From the NCBI RefSeq assembly GCF_000710465.2, contig NZ_JAIZ01000105.1, positions 1 through 64,000 on the forward strand: a DNA stretch of 64,000 bases. The letters are read 5' to 3'. The DNA is from Kitasatospora sp. MBT63. GTDB lineage: Bacteria; Actinomycetota; Actinomycetes; Streptomycetales; Streptomycetaceae. Shown here piece after piece: positions 24,708-33,026 of the stretch (position 1 is its first letter; each line of letters starts with the position of its first letter). The notes under the pieces are model-generated. The model ran no database searches and had not been told where the DNA came from. It was given only the letters and a program-made list of their open reading frames with translations. The translations under genes were made by a program, and so were the position numbers.

Positions 24708-25421
24708 CGGCGTCTCCTCTCCCGTGTTCGGTCAGGTCGGCGCCGCCCATGGCGCGGTTGGCCGCGCGGACCGCGGCGAGCATCTCGGTCCAGTCCTGGC
24801 GGACCTTGCCGGCCCACTGCGGGATGAAGTCCTGCGGCCGGGCTTTGCGGCCCTTGGAGCGGGCGGTGTTGGCGACGGTCGCGGTGAGGATGCCGTGCAG
24901 GGCGTCGCCGCGCTCCGGGCCGAGCGGACCGGTGATCCGCTCGTAGGCCATCCACTCGGTCAGCTCGGCCGAGCTGACCCGGGCGAGCAGCTCGGCCACC
25001 GGCATCGCCAGGTGGCCCGCCAGCCTCAGGTAGAAGAGCCGCTCTGGGCGGCCTCGGAGTTTCCCTCGGCCTGCTCCTTGGCATCCTTGCCGAGACCCGA
25101 GATCTTGCGCGCCCGGTCGAACAGCCGGTCGAGCACGGCGCCGTCCTTCCCGGCCAGGTCCCGGACCTCCTTCTCGTCGAACAGCCGCTGGAAGTCCTTG
25201 TCAACCAGGCACTTGACGAGCAGCTTGGCGCGCGCGTCGACGAGGTTGCGGCGCTGCATGGTGCCGTTGGGACCCAGCACCATCATCGACTGCTCCCAGC
25301 CGTCGCGGTCGGTGCCGGACAGGGAGAGGATCCGCACCTCGCCGCCCCACTCGGGCACCTCGACGTCCTCCCACGTGCGGTCGTTGGCGGCCTTGATCTG
25401 GTCCTTGCTCAGCAGCGCCAT
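24640..25421 (-). CDS. Tail assembly chaperone fusion made by -1 frameshift
   Basis: Predicted 260-aa product. Translation starts at ATG 25421, reads the first chaperone frame to the GGGAAAC heptamer (25059-25065), slips back one base and continues KLRGRPERLFYLRLAGHLAM to the stop at 24640. The second part contains LLARVSSAELTEWMAYERI, the DUF4035 / gpT-like motif. Lambda gpG/gpGT and most long-tailed phages make chaperones this way; the slippage has not been measured here. The end overlaps the tape measure gene by 68 nt. Confidence 0.8.
25026..25421 (-). CDS. Tail assembly chaperone, short form (gpG-like)
   Basis: 131 aa from ATG 25421 (MALLSKDQIKAANDRTWEDV), ending EGNSEAAQSGSST. It contains the LSLSGTDRDGWEQSMMV and DKDFQRLFDEKEVRDLAGKD segments of actinophage tail chaperones. 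The zero-frame stop comes about 11 codons after the slippery site. It coats the tape measure protein during tail assembly together with the longer frameshift form. Confidence 0.85.
   Translation of the reverse strand: MALLSKDQIKAANDRTWEDVEVPEWGGEVRILSLSGTDRDGWEQSMMVLGPNGTMQRRNLVDARAKLLVKCLVDKDFQRLFDEKEVRDLAGKDGAVLDRLFDRARKISGLGKDAKEQAEGNSEAAQSGSST
25059..25065 (-). other. Programmed -1 frameshift heptamer GGGAAAC
   Basis: On the minus strand the codons read GAG GGA AAC, i.e. G GGA AAC, a canonical X XXY YYZ slippery sequence in the correct phase. The -1 frame stays open from here to 24640 and encodes the gpT-like domain, while the zero frame stops soon after. Confidence 0.85.
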
Positions 25422-25468
25422 CGGGGCACCGCTCCTTTCTGCTGTACTCGGTCGGGCGGGTGGGGTGC

Positions 25469-25882
25469 TCAGGACAGGACGGGCTTGCCGGAGACCTTCC
25501 AGGTCAGGCTCGCGGTCAGCTTGTCGTCGTAGGGGGCATCCGGCTCCAGGCCGGTGAGGATCGCGTCGAACGTCCACGTGGTCGTCGCGTCGTCGGGGAA
25601 GACGATCTGCCAGGACCGGGGCTCGCTGTCCTCGAAGTCGTCGATGAGGGAGTCGTGCTCGGACGGGTCGTAGTTGACGTCCGCGCTGACCTCGCCGCCG
25701 TCCTTGAGGCCGCCGATGAACTCCATCCACCCGTTCGGTGAGCCGTGGGTGGTGACGTCGAGGGTCTCGCGGGACAGGCCCGGCGGGCTGATCGAGGTGA
25801 CGTTGGCGACTGCGGTGTAGACCTCGGGGCCGCCGCCGTCGCCCCTCTTGAGCTGGGTACCGAATCCGTCGATTCCGGCCAT
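25469..25882 (-). CDS. Major tail (tube) protein (137 aa)
   Basis: Compact beta-rich protein (EVYTAVANVTSISPPGLSRE, LDVTTHGSPNGWMEFIGGL, DGGEVSADVNYDP, WTFDAILTGLEPDAPYDDKL), the pattern of siphovirus tail tube subunits that stack as hexamers. It lies between the tail terminator and the chaperones, its standard place. GGAGG precedes the ATG. Confidence 0.88.
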   Translation of the reverse strand: MAGIDGFGTQLKRGDGGGPEVYTAVANVTSISPPGLSRETLDVTTHGSPNGWMEFIGGLKDGGEVSADVNYDPSEHDSLIDDFEDSEPRSWQIVFPDDATTTWTFDAILTGLEPDAPYDDKLTASLTWKVSGKPVLS

Positions 25883-25917
25883 GCCGGTGCCTCCTCAGGT
25901 GTGTGGGTGAAGGGTGC

Positions 25918-26337
25918 TCAGGCGCCGTCCTGCTCGGTGACGACGCGGTAGCGGTGGACCAGGTGCCGGATGTCGCCGGGCGGCTCCGGGTCGGTCAGCG
26001 TCTGGCCCATCTCGTAGCGGGTGGCGACGTGCCGCAGCCCGGTGACGGCGAGCGGCCGGTGGTCGAGCAGGGCCATGACGCGGGCGCCGATCGCCAGGCA
26101 CTGGGCGTGGCCGCGGTACTGCGACCAGATGTGCAGGGTGAGTACGGTCTGCCGGCCGAGGGCGCCGTGCCGGTTGTCGGGGGTCTCGACCGACTCGCCG
26201 ATCACGATGTACGGGTAGGCGGTGCCCTCGGGCACGTAGTCGAAGACCCCGGTGATCTGGTCCGTGAGGGCGGTGTCGCCGGTCAGCGCCTCGTAGACGG
26301 CCTGCTGGACAGGGCCCATCGGCGCGATGGCGGTCAC
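25918..26337 (-). CDS. Tail terminator / completion protein, DUF3168 type (139 aa)
   Basis: GTG at 26337 shares GTGA with the previous stop. Motifs AVYEALTGDTALTDQITGVF and GTAYPYIVIGESVETPD are typical of DUF3168 (gpU-like) proteins that cap the tail tube. A HIWSQYRGHAQCLAIGARV helix follows. Confidence 0.85.
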   Translation of the reverse strand: MTAIAPMGPVQQAVYEALTGDTALTDQITGVFDYVPEGTAYPYIVIGESVETPDNRHGALGRQTVLTLHIWSQYRGHAQCLAIGARVMALLDHRPLAVTGLRHVATRYEMGQTLTDPEPPGDIRHLVHRYRVVTEQDGA

Positions 26338-26741
26338 AGGCCGAGCTCCCTTCGCAGTTCGTCGCTGAGCCGGTCCTTGATCCGGTTGCGCTCGGCCTCG
26401 ATGGCGGGGCCGAGCGCCGGCCTGGCGGTGATGCTCTTGGTCCCGAACTCCTGGAACGCGGCATAGTAGGCGTCGCGGTCGAACCATCCGACCTCGGCGC
26501 GCAGGCCCTCGGCCTTGTACCGGATGTCCAGCTTGCGTTGGAGGGTGCCGGTGTCCTTGCGGACGTTCAGCAGGGTCTCGCGCCGCACGTCCTCGGCGGA
26601 CTCGCGCACCGCTTTGCGCAGGGCGGTGACGATCTCCTCGGCGAGCTCGGAGAGGCGGGGCCGAAGCCGCTCCAGGCCTTCGATGCTGACGGTCAGTCCG
26701 GAGCGGGTCCCGCCGCCGGGCGGGCGCCGGCCGCGGGCCAT
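26334..26741 (-). CDS. HK97 gp10-like tail component (135 aa)
   Basis: A helix-rich start (LERLRPRLSELAEEIVTALR) is followed by the family signature NVRKDTGTLQRKLDIRYKA, YYAAFQEFGTKSITARPALG. It works in joining the tail to the head. It overlaps the neighbours on both sides (GTGA downstream, TGATG upstream). Confidence 0.88.
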   Translation of the reverse strand: MARGRRPPGGGTRSGLTVSIEGLERLRPRLSELAEEIVTALRKAVRESAEDVRRETLLNVRKDTGTLQRKLDIRYKAEGLRAEVGWFDRDAYYAAFQEFGTKSITARPALGPAIEAERNRIKDRLSDELRRELGL

Positions 26742-26923
26742 CAGCGGTTCCGGCGCTCGGCCTGGCGGCGGGCGGCGAGCTCGGCGCCGATCCCGAGCAG
26801 CGCCCAGGCGATGGCCCGCTGCGGGTCGTCGTCCCCCTCCAGGGCGGCGGCGGCCTCCTGGCGGCAGGTCAGGGAGTCCGGGGGCAGCGGTGGCGGGCGG
26901 TCGCCGGGGCTAGTGCCGGCCAT
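26741..26923 (-). CDS. Small hypothetical protein (60 aa)
   Basis: A Pro-rich start (GDRPPPLPPDSLTC) and an amphipathic helix (QRAIAWALLGIGAELAARRQ). It is coupled to the gp10-like gene (TGATG). There is no recognised family; it may be a minor structural or assembly factor. Confidence 0.6.
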   Translation of the reverse strand: MAGTSPGDRPPPLPPDSLTCRQEAAAALEGDDDPQRAIAWALLGIGAELAARRQAERRNR

Positions 26924-26924
26924 G

Positions 26925-27260
26925 TCAGCCGCCCAGCTCGAAGACGCCGACGGAGACGTTGGTGACGCCGTCGTAGGTGATGGCGGCCCGGCCGTTGGTG
27001 CCTGCGAACAGCCGCGGCAGGGGGATGAGGCTGGTCTTCCCGGCGGCGACGGTCACCGTGGCGTCGGCGACGGCGAGCCCGGACACGGTGCCGGGTGCAA
27101 CGACGGTGACGGTGTGCGAACCGGAGTCGCCGTTCTTGACGGCCAGGAACCGGCCGGGGCCGACCGGGGCGCTGTCGCCGCCGCCGGCCGCGGCGGTCAG
27201 GTTGTCGGTCAGGGACGCGCCGCCCGCGACGGGGACGGTGTGCAGGGTGAGGGCAGCCAT
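26925..27260 (-). CDS. Small beta-rich virion-associated protein (111 aa)
   Basis: Almost entirely short Thr/Val/Ala/Gly strands (LTLHTVPVAGGASLTDNLTA, HTVTVVAPGTVSGLAVADAT). The Ig-like or jelly-roll pattern and position between head-tail joining genes suggest a decoration or neck component. No family is named. The ATG overlaps the previous stop. Confidence 0.6.
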   Translation of the reverse strand: MAALTLHTVPVAGGASLTDNLTAAAGGGDSAPVGPGRFLAVKNGDSGSHTVTVVAPGTVSGLAVADATVTVAAGKTSLIPLPRLFAGTNGRAAITYDGVTNVSVGVFELGG

Positions 27261-27598
27261 CAGGGCGGCGCTCCTTCCGGTTGGATCAGCTCGGTCTCCG
27301 CCTTGCGGTAGTCAGGGCGGGACGGCTCGACGACGGAGTGCACGCGCAGCCGCTGGCCGCCGCCGCGAAGTTCGTCGCCGCGGGCGACGTCGGCGGTGGG
27401 CAGCAGGTACACGGTGTGGGTGTGGCGGGAGCCGGTCTGTGCGGCCAGGGTCCTGTCGGACGCTGACGGCTGGTCGACCTTGGCGCGGACCTCGCCGGCC
27501 AGGGCGAGGGCGACGGCCTGGCCGCCGGCCCCGTCCGGGACTGCGGCCGGCCGCCAGACCTCCAGCACGCGGTTGAGCAGGTGCCCGATGCCGCTCAC
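27260..27598 (-). CDS. Head closure / head-tail joining protein (112 aa)
   Basis: GTG start at 27598 sharing GTGA with the connector gene. The RVLEVWRPAAVPDGAGGQAV, HTHTVYLLPTADVARGDELR and HSVVEPSRPDYRKAETELI blocks match the small beta-barrel head-closure proteins (gp16/gpFII-like) that plug the portal and receive the tail. Confidence 0.75.
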   Translation of the reverse strand: MSGIGHLLNRVLEVWRPAAVPDGAGGQAVALALAGEVRAKVDQPSASDRTLAAQTGSRHTHTVYLLPTADVARGDELRGGGQRLRVHSVVEPSRPDYRKAETELIQPEGAPP

Positions 27599-28152
27599 GT
27601 ACGGGCCTTGTACTGGGTCAGGGTCCGCCGGTCGGCCTCGCTCAGCTCCATGTTGGCCTCGCCCGGTGTGGCCCAGGACCGCGCGTGGTCGCCGAGGGTT
27701 TCGGACGCCAGGCGGGCGGGGTTGTTCCAGGCGTCCCCGGCCAGCCGCAGCGCGATGCGCTGGAGGCCGGCCGGGACGGGGCTGTAGCCGGCGGTGTAGT
27801 CGACCTCGACGGCCTGGGGCTCGCACGGCCAGCGGCCGCACCGGCGGAACAGGATCCCCGCCTTGGACCAGGTGTAGTCCTCCTGGACGCCTTCGGTCAG
27901 GACGTCGCCGCTGTCCAGGAGCGTGACGCTGGCGATGGCGGTGACGGGCCAGCGCGGGAGGATCAGCTTGCCGGTGCCGGACCCGTCCAGGACCGCGACG
28001 TCGTCGGCCTGTTCCAGCGGCTGGCCGGTCTCGTCCTCGATGGCGCCGGCCGCCAGGTCGAGCAGGAGCTCAGCCTGCTCCTGCTCGTCGGCGGTGAACG
28101 CCTCGTCCAGCCGCAGCCACAGCCGGAGTTGGTCGGCGGTGGCGTAGGCCAT
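27595..28152 (-). CDS. Head-tail connector protein, gp6/gp15-like (185 aa)
   Basis: The first half is a helical bundle (ATADQLRLWLRLDEAFTADE, AELLLDLAAGAIEDETGQPL). The second half has WPVTAIASVTLLDSGDVLTE and YTAGYSPVPAGLQRIALRLA, typical of adaptor proteins forming a ring under the portal. It is placed correctly between capsid genes and head closure. Confidence 0.85.
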   Translation of the reverse strand: MAYATADQLRLWLRLDEAFTADEQEQAELLLDLAAGAIEDETGQPLEQADDVAVLDGSGTGKLILPRWPVTAIASVTLLDSGDVLTEGVQEDYTWSKAGILFRRCGRWPCEPQAVEVDYTAGYSPVPAGLQRIALRLAGDAWNNPARLASETLGDHARSWATPGEANMELSEADRRTLTQYKART

Positions 28153-28153
28153 G

Positions 28154-28477
28154 TCAGCCCCCGGTCTCGGCGGCCTGGACGGCCGCCAGGATGTCGGCCT
28201 TCTTCGTCACGCCGCCCAGGTCGTAGTCGTTCTCGGCGGCGTAGGCCTGGAGCTCCTCCACCGTCATCTTCTCCAGCGACCCGGCGCCCGGGTCGGACGC
28301 CGCCGACTTGGGCTCCGCCTTGGGCTTGGGCTTGGGCGCGCCAATGATCCGCGCGTAGCCGCCGTCGACCAGCTCGGCCGCCCGCGCCCGGGCGACGTCG
28401 CCGGGGACGTCGTACGTCCTGCCCTGCTCCAGGACGCCCTCGGGCGACGCGGACAGGGTCAGCATGGTGATCTGCAC
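28154..28477 (-). CDS. Small protein with C-terminal HeH/SAP-like helix pair (107 aa)
   Basis: The N-terminal part is a compact alpha/beta unit (MLTLSASPEGVLEQGRTYDV, AAELVDGGYARII). A Lys/Pro-rich linker follows, then LEKMTVEELQAYAAENDYDL and KKADILAAVQAAE, a helix-extended-helix like SAP/LEM DNA-binding motifs. Such proteins recur after capsid genes in actinophages; the role is unproven. Confidence 0.6.
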   Translation of the reverse strand: MQITMLTLSASPEGVLEQGRTYDVPGDVARARAAELVDGGYARIIGAPKPKPKAEPKSAASDPGAGSLEKMTVEELQAYAAENDYDLGGVTKKADILAAVQAAETGG

Positions 28478-28489
28478 CGGTCGGCCTCC

Positions 28490-28885
28490 TTACGGCTTGA
28501 CGCGGGGCTTGCCGCGCACGATGGTCGCGGCGTACACGGCGCCGGTGGACGGGGAGCCGGAGACCGTGGTGATCACGCGCAGGTAGCGCTTGATGCCCAG
28601 GTACCCGATCTTGTAGACCTGCGAGGCGGTGCCGCCGCTGGAGACGGTCGGCTCGGTGCCGGACAGGTAGGCGTCGGCCACCGCGGTGTAGCCGGAGCCG
28701 GAGCTGTCCGACTCCTGGACCTCGAAGGCGTGGCTGCCGTCGGTCCACGCGCCTGCGTGGATCTCGACCATGACTGCGTCGTAGTTGGCCAGGTCGACGC
28801 CGGTGCCGTTGGCGCTGGCGGTGCGGGCCGCCGCGGGTGCCAGCGTCACGGCCGGGTCGAGGTGGCTGACGAGGTCGGTCCTCAT
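28490..28885 (-). CDS. Probable head decoration or stabilisation protein (131 aa)
   Basis: Beta-rich product with the segments LDPAVTLAPAAARTASANG, VDLANYDAVMVEIHAGAW, SGSGYTAVADAYLSGTEP and IGYLGIKRYLRVITTVSG. It follows the capsid gene by 40 bp with its own ribosome site, where decoration proteins are usually encoded. Identity beyond that is not certain. Confidence 0.65.
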   Translation of the reverse strand: MRTDLVSHLDPAVTLAPAAARTASANGTGVDLANYDAVMVEIHAGAWTDGSHAFEVQESDSSGSGYTAVADAYLSGTEPTVSSGGTASQVYKIGYLGIKRYLRVITTVSGSPSTGAVYAATIVRGKPRVKP

Positions 28886-28925
28886 CCTGTGCTCTCCTTG
28901 CTCGGGGCGGGTCGGGGGCGGGCGG

Positions 28926-30143
28926 TCAGGTGGTCTTCAGCCGGACGAAGGCCTCGGGCTTGACCGGCATGCCGTCGGTCTCCAGGCGGCCGATGAAGCC
29001 GATCCGGTTGGCCTCGGCGTACAGCTCGACCAGGCGCTGCACCTCCAGGGCCAGCGAGTCGGCGATCCAGTAGTAGGAGAAGTCGCCGAGCATCCCGACG
29101 TACTGGCCGGTGGTGAAGGTGTTCGGGACGAACTCGTTGACGTTGTACGGCAGGTCGAGGATGGTGTCCGGCCGGTCCGCGGACAGGCCGGCCTGCCAGA
29201 TGTAGTTGCCGACCCCGGCGCCGCCGCTGTCGTCGCGCAGCTTGCGGATCAGCTTGATCGCGTCGCGGTGGAACAGCCACTGCGCCTTCTTGTAGTACGC
29301 GGCCTTGAGGGCGTACTTGGCGTCGATCAGGCCGTCGCCGGTGAACCCGGTTGCGGAGCCGGTCGCCACGTCGCGCGACGTCGGGATGCCGTCCGCCGAG
29401 GCGGTGAAGACGCCGAGCGGCTTCTTGTTGCCGTCGCCGGTCATGTACGCCTTCTCGGCGGTGACGCCGAACTTGTAGGCCATGCGCTCGCGGACGATCT
29501 GCTCGGGCGACAGGGTCGCACGGCGCAGCAGCGTGCGGGAGATCAGGACCCGCTTGGCCATCGGGTTCGGGCGCAGCTCGCGCTTGCCGAAGCGCAGGGC
29601 GTCGTCCTGGCTGCCGGTGCCGATCTCGGTGGTCCACTCGGCGTCGGCGAGGTCGGTGTCCAGCGTGGGCACGCCGAGGGACTCGGCGGTGGTGAGCTGC
29701 TGGACGGTCGCCAGGCGCCGGATGTCCACGGCGTCGTCGACGTTCTGGAGCAGCTGGGCGACGAACTCCTGCGGGGCAACCAGGAACCCGCCCTCGGGGT
29801 CGGACGCCATGTTGAGCGCGCGGGCCTGCTCGGGTGTCAGGGCGGCTCGGCCGCCCAGGAGGTAGGAGCGGAACGCCTGCTGCTGGTCGGTGTCGGTTCC
29901 GCGGCTGCCTGCGGTGCGCTCGGTCTCGGCGGCGCGCTCGGCCTCGGTGCGGTCGTCCTCGCGCAGGCGCTGGGCTCGGGCGATGGTGGAGTCGACCTGG
30001 TCGCGCTCGCCCAGGAGGCGGTCGAAGGTCTGCTCCTCGTCGGCGCTCATCGCGCGGCCGGCCGCCTCGGCGTCGTCCATGATGGCGCGTGCCTGGGCGC
30101 CGAGCTCGGTGCGGCGCTCCTGGAGGTCCCTGATGCTGGGCAT
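28926..30143 (-). CDS. HK97-family major capsid protein (405 aa)
   Basis: Residues 1 to about 95 form a charged coiled-coil delta domain (LQERRTELGAQARAIMDDAE, ADEEQTFDRLLGERDQVDST) that acts as scaffold and is removed by the prohead protease. The remainder is the HK97 fold: GGFLVAPQEFVAQLLQNVDD, VDIRRLATVQQLTTAESLGV, and MAKRVLISRTLLRRATLSPE with the C-terminal P-domain. The length is normal for the family. Confidence 0.95.
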   Translation of the reverse strand: MPSIRDLQERRTELGAQARAIMDDAEAAGRAMSADEEQTFDRLLGERDQVDSTIARAQRLREDDRTEAERAAETERTAGSRGTDTDQQQAFRSYLLGGRAALTPEQARALNMASDPEGGFLVAPQEFVAQLLQNVDDAVDIRRLATVQQLTTAESLGVPTLDTDLADAEWTTEIGTGSQDDALRFGKRELRPNPMAKRVLISRTLLRRATLSPEQIVRERMAYKFGVTAEKAYMTGDGNKKPLGVFTASADGIPTSRDVATGSATGFTGDGLIDAKYALKAAYYKKAQWLFHRDAIKLIRKLRDDSGGAGVGNYIWQAGLSADRPDTILDLPYNVNEFVPNTFTTGQYVGMLGDFSYYWIADSLALEVQRLVELYAEANRIGFIGRLETDGMPVKPEAFVRLKTT

Positions 30144-30182
30144 GGTGCCCCTTCCGTGTGGTGGTGGTGCGGGATGCGGGGG

Positions 30183-30824
30183 TCAGAGGCGCAGGCGCGC
30201 GCGGCGCATGGCGTCGTCGGTGGGCTGGGTGCGGCCGTCGTCCTGGGTGCCGTCCTCGGTGGCGGCCGCGTCCATGAGCGCGGTGAGCGCGTCGACGGCG
30301 GCCTGGACGAGTCCCTTGTTCTTCGCCGACAGGACCTTGCCGGCGCGGACGTCGCCGAGCGCCCGGGCCAGGGCCCGGCCCTCGGCGTCCATGACCGCGT
30401 CCGGGTCCATCGGCAGCGGGACGACGCTGGTCTCGAACAGCTCCCAGCGCGCGGGCACGCCGTCGCGGCCGATGTCGTGCGCGTCGAAGCCGACGGACAC
30501 GGCGTTGAGGAACCCGGCGCGGACCTTGCGCTCGACCCTCACCGCGAAGTCGTCGTCCGGGTCGAACACCAGATCGCCCAGCAGGCGGTCGCCGTCCGGG
30601 CGGGCGTTGTCCACCCGGCCGATCGGCAGGCCGTCGCGGCCCCAGTAGGAGTGGCCGTAGCCCAGGACCGGGTTGGCCTGGTAGCGGGCGAGGTCGAGGG
30701 TGTTCATCCGCAGGTCCAGGCCGTCGGCTTTGCGGCCCTCGGTGGCCAGGACGAACGGGACCGGCCCGTCGGGCTTGGCGTCGGCGGCGCGCAGCGCGTA
30801 GCCGCGCAGGTACACGCGCGTCAT
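30183..30824 (-). CDS. HK97-family prohead protease (213 aa)
   Basis: ATG 30824 with GGGAGG upstream, overlapping the previous stop (ATGA). The family pattern is clear: LRGYALRAADAKPDGPVPF, NPVLGYGHSYWGRDGLPIGR with the catalytic His, and AGFLNAVSVGFDAHDIGRDG with the catalytic Ser, followed by LFETSVVPLPMDPDA. It cleaves the capsid delta domain during maturation. The C-terminal 40 residues are a hydrophilic tail. Confidence 0.92.
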   Translation of the reverse strand: MTRVYLRGYALRAADAKPDGPVPFVLATEGRKADGLDLRMNTLDLARYQANPVLGYGHSYWGRDGLPIGRVDNARPDGDRLLGDLVFDPDDDFAVRVERKVRAGFLNAVSVGFDAHDIGRDGVPARWELFETSVVPLPMDPDAVMDAEGRALARALGDVRAGKVLSAKNKGLVQAAVDALTALMDAAATEDGTQDDGRTQPTDDAMRRARLRL

Positions 30825-31009
30825 CGGGTCCTCCCGGGATGTCGGGTCTGCCGGTCCCGCAGGGGGCCGGGCGGTGGGCGGGCAGGCAGGGGAACCAGTT
30901 GGTGGCCGCGGCCGATGCAGGTGTCGCACCAGCCGGCCGCGTCGACGATCCGAAAGCCGCAGCAGCGGCAGCCGGCCCGGCCGTCGCGGGCCGGCGGTCG
31001 GCCGGTCAT
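30821..31009 (-). CDS. Small zinc-ribbon-like protein (62 aa)
   Basis: CRCCGF and WCDTC give two Cys pairs that could bind one zinc, and the C-terminus is rich in Pro/Arg. It is coupled on both sides (ATGA overlaps with the portal-MuF stop and the protease start), so it is a genuine small gene in the packaging operon. Function unknown. Confidence 0.6.
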   Translation of the reverse strand: MTGRPPARDGRAGCRCCGFRIVDAAGWCDTCIGRGHQLVPLPARPPPGPLRDRQTRHPGRTR

Positions 31010-33024
31010 TCGGGCAGCACCTGGCAGTCGCAGCCGGGGTGCAACGGCGGGTGGAAGGTGTCGCGGTGGACGTCGAGCTTCGGGCGGTCCTCGCCCTCGC
31101 CGTCGCCGGTGACCTTCCCGCCGGCCGCGATGAAGGGCTTGTCGATCGCGATGGTCCTGCCGTCCATGCGGTCGCAGAACGGGCAGTCGGAGCTCCCGGA
31201 GGTGATCCATTGGAGCCGTTTGACCCCTGCGTCCTTCCAGGCCTCGCGGGCGGCCGCGTTGGGGAGCTGGGCGGTCTGCCACTTGGACAGCTGCTCGGGC
31301 CGCTCGGCCGCCCACTTGGCGAGGCGCTCGGCGACCGCGGCGGCCGGGTCGTCGGGCGCGCCGTCGACGGCGGCCCGCAGCTGGCCGATCGAGGACGCCA
31401 CCCGGTAGGCGGTGTGCGCCTTGGTGTAGGAGGCGACCCAGGTGGACAGGTCGATGTCGCCGTCGTGCGCGACGTCCTCGGCGGCGTCGGTCGCGATGTC
31501 GGCGGCCAGCAGCGAGAAGATCGGCAGCCAGGAGGAGATCGTCTCGGAGCTGACGGTGTTCTCGTAGAAGGTCGTGACGGCGGCGAGGAACGCGGACACC
31601 GAGCGGGAGCGGTCAGTGCCGTCGGTGGCCGGAAGGTGCTTGGCCGCCAGGGCAGTGACCTTCTTCGCCTCCAGCTCGACCAGGGCAGCGTCGGCCGCCT
31701 CGATCTTCGGTGCGAACGCCGCGGCGATCTTGCGGCGGGCGGCCGCCGAGCGGCGGGCCCGGGCCCGGGCCGCGGTACGCGAAGGCTCCGCGGCTGGGGT
31801 CTGGGGCTGGTCGGCGGGCACCATGTTGAGCGGCACCAGGTAGGCGTCGCCGCCCTCGACCGGGTTCTGATTCTCCTTCTCCCGGACGTCGTTGGCGGAC
31901 AACCATCCCCACTGCCGGCCTACGGCGTAGGCCTGGTAGCGGGCCAGGGTGTCGCCTCGGAGCAGGGCGTCGACCAGGTGCTCGGCAAAGTAGCGCTGCC
32001 GCTCCGAGGTGGTCAGGAGCTGGGTGTAGATCGCCTGCTCCCAGCGTTCCAGCCACGTCCTCAGTGCGCTGGCCACGTAGTCGAGCTGCTGCTGCTCGAT
32101 GTTGGAGAAGGTCGCCCGCTCCAGGTCGTTGATCTTGTGGGACGGCAGGCGCAGCCATCGGGCCATCTCGGTGACCTGGAGCTTTCGGGTCTCGAGGAAC
32201 TGGGCGCTGTCGTTGGGCATGCCGACGGCCTGCCAGGTGACGCCCTCCTCCAGGATCGCGACCCGGTGGGCATTGTTGATCGACTTGTGGATGTTCTCCC
32301 AGTCGGCAGCCATCCGGGAGCGGGCCTCGGGTGACAGGACGCCCGGGTGGCTGAGTGCGCCGCCCGGGGCGGAGCCGTTGGAGAACACCTTGGAGCCGTG
32401 CGTCTCGGTGGCCAGGCCCAGCCCGATCGAGTTGGCGGCGAACTCCACGATGGGGTAGCCGCGGACCCCGTCGAAGCCGAGGCCGGCCACGTGCAGCACC
32501 TCGTCCTGGAGGAGGGTGGCCTTGATGCCGTTGACGTCGTCGCGGTACTGGAAGACGCGCTCGAAGCGGCCGGGGCCGGTCCAGCGGGCGCAGATCCGCA
32601 GCCGGTCCGGCCGCAGCGGCCACACCTCCTCGATCACCCCGGTGCGGGGGTTGGTGACGATCTGGGCGACGCCGTTGCCCCAGGTGATGGCGTGGCCCTG
32701 GAGGGTCTCGCGCAGTTGCTGGCTGGTCATCATCGGGTTGGCCTTGTAGCGCAGAACCTCGTACAGCGGGTGGCTGCGGGCGCGCTGCTTGCCGCGGGGA
32801 TCCAGGCGCTCGTACAGCTGGAGCGGCAGTGAGCCGACGTCCTCGGCGATGACCCGTACGCCCGCGAAGAACGGCGAGTAGTACATGGCGGTCTCGTAGG
32901 AGACGCGCACCCCGGCGGCGCTGGAGGCGCCTCCGGCGAACCAGTCCTCCACCCAGCGCTCGGGGGTGGCCAGGCCGGAGGAGGGGCCGGCGGCCGCGCG
33001 GGCGGCGGAGCGGATCAGCCCCAT
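31006..33024 (-). CDS. Portal protein fused to MuF-like domain (672 aa)
   Basis: Residues 1 to about 420 form an HK97-type portal: YYSPFFAGVRVIAEDVGSLP, VLRYKANPMMTSQQLRETLQ, GNGVAQIVTNPRTGVIEEVW and WLSANDVREKENQNPVEGGD. From about 440 an Ala/Arg-rich helix leads into a second domain ending in SSDCPFCDRMDGRTIAIDKP and FHPPLHPGCDCQVLPE, the Cys/His signature of MuF (phage head morphogenesis) domains. Portal and MuF are normally separate neighbouring genes; here there is one frame with no stop or internal start signal. The product would form the packaging ring and carry the minor head protein into the capsid. Confidence 0.87.
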   Translation of the reverse strand: MGLIRSAARAAAGPSSGLATPERWVEDWFAGGASSAAGVRVSYETAMYYSPFFAGVRVIAEDVGSLPLQLYERLDPRGKQRARSHPLYEVLRYKANPMMTSQQLRETLQGHAITWGNGVAQIVTNPRTGVIEEVWPLRPDRLRICARWTGPGRFERVFQYRDDVNGIKATLLQDEVLHVAGLGFDGVRGYPIVEFAANSIGLGLATETHGSKVFSNGSAPGGALSHPGVLSPEARSRMAADWENIHKSINNAHRVAILEEGVTWQAVGMPNDSAQFLETRKLQVTEMARWLRLPSHKINDLERATFSNIEQQQLDYVASALRTWLERWEQAIYTQLLTTSERQRYFAEHLVDALLRGDTLARYQAYAVGRQWGWLSANDVREKENQNPVEGGDAYLVPLNMVPADQPQTPAAEPSRTAARARARRSAAARRKIAAAFAPKIEAADAALVELEAKKVTALAAKHLPATDGTDRSRSVSAFLAAVTTFYENTVSSETISSWLPIFSLLAADIATDAAEDVAHDGDIDLSTWVASYTKAHTAYRVASSIGQLRAAVDGAPDDPAAAVAERLAKWAAERPEQLSKWQTAQLPNAAAREAWKDAGVKRLQWITSGSSDCPFCDRMDGRTIAIDKPFIAAGGKVTGDGEGEDRPKLDVHRDTFHPPLHPGCDCQVLPE

Positions 33025-33026
33025 CG

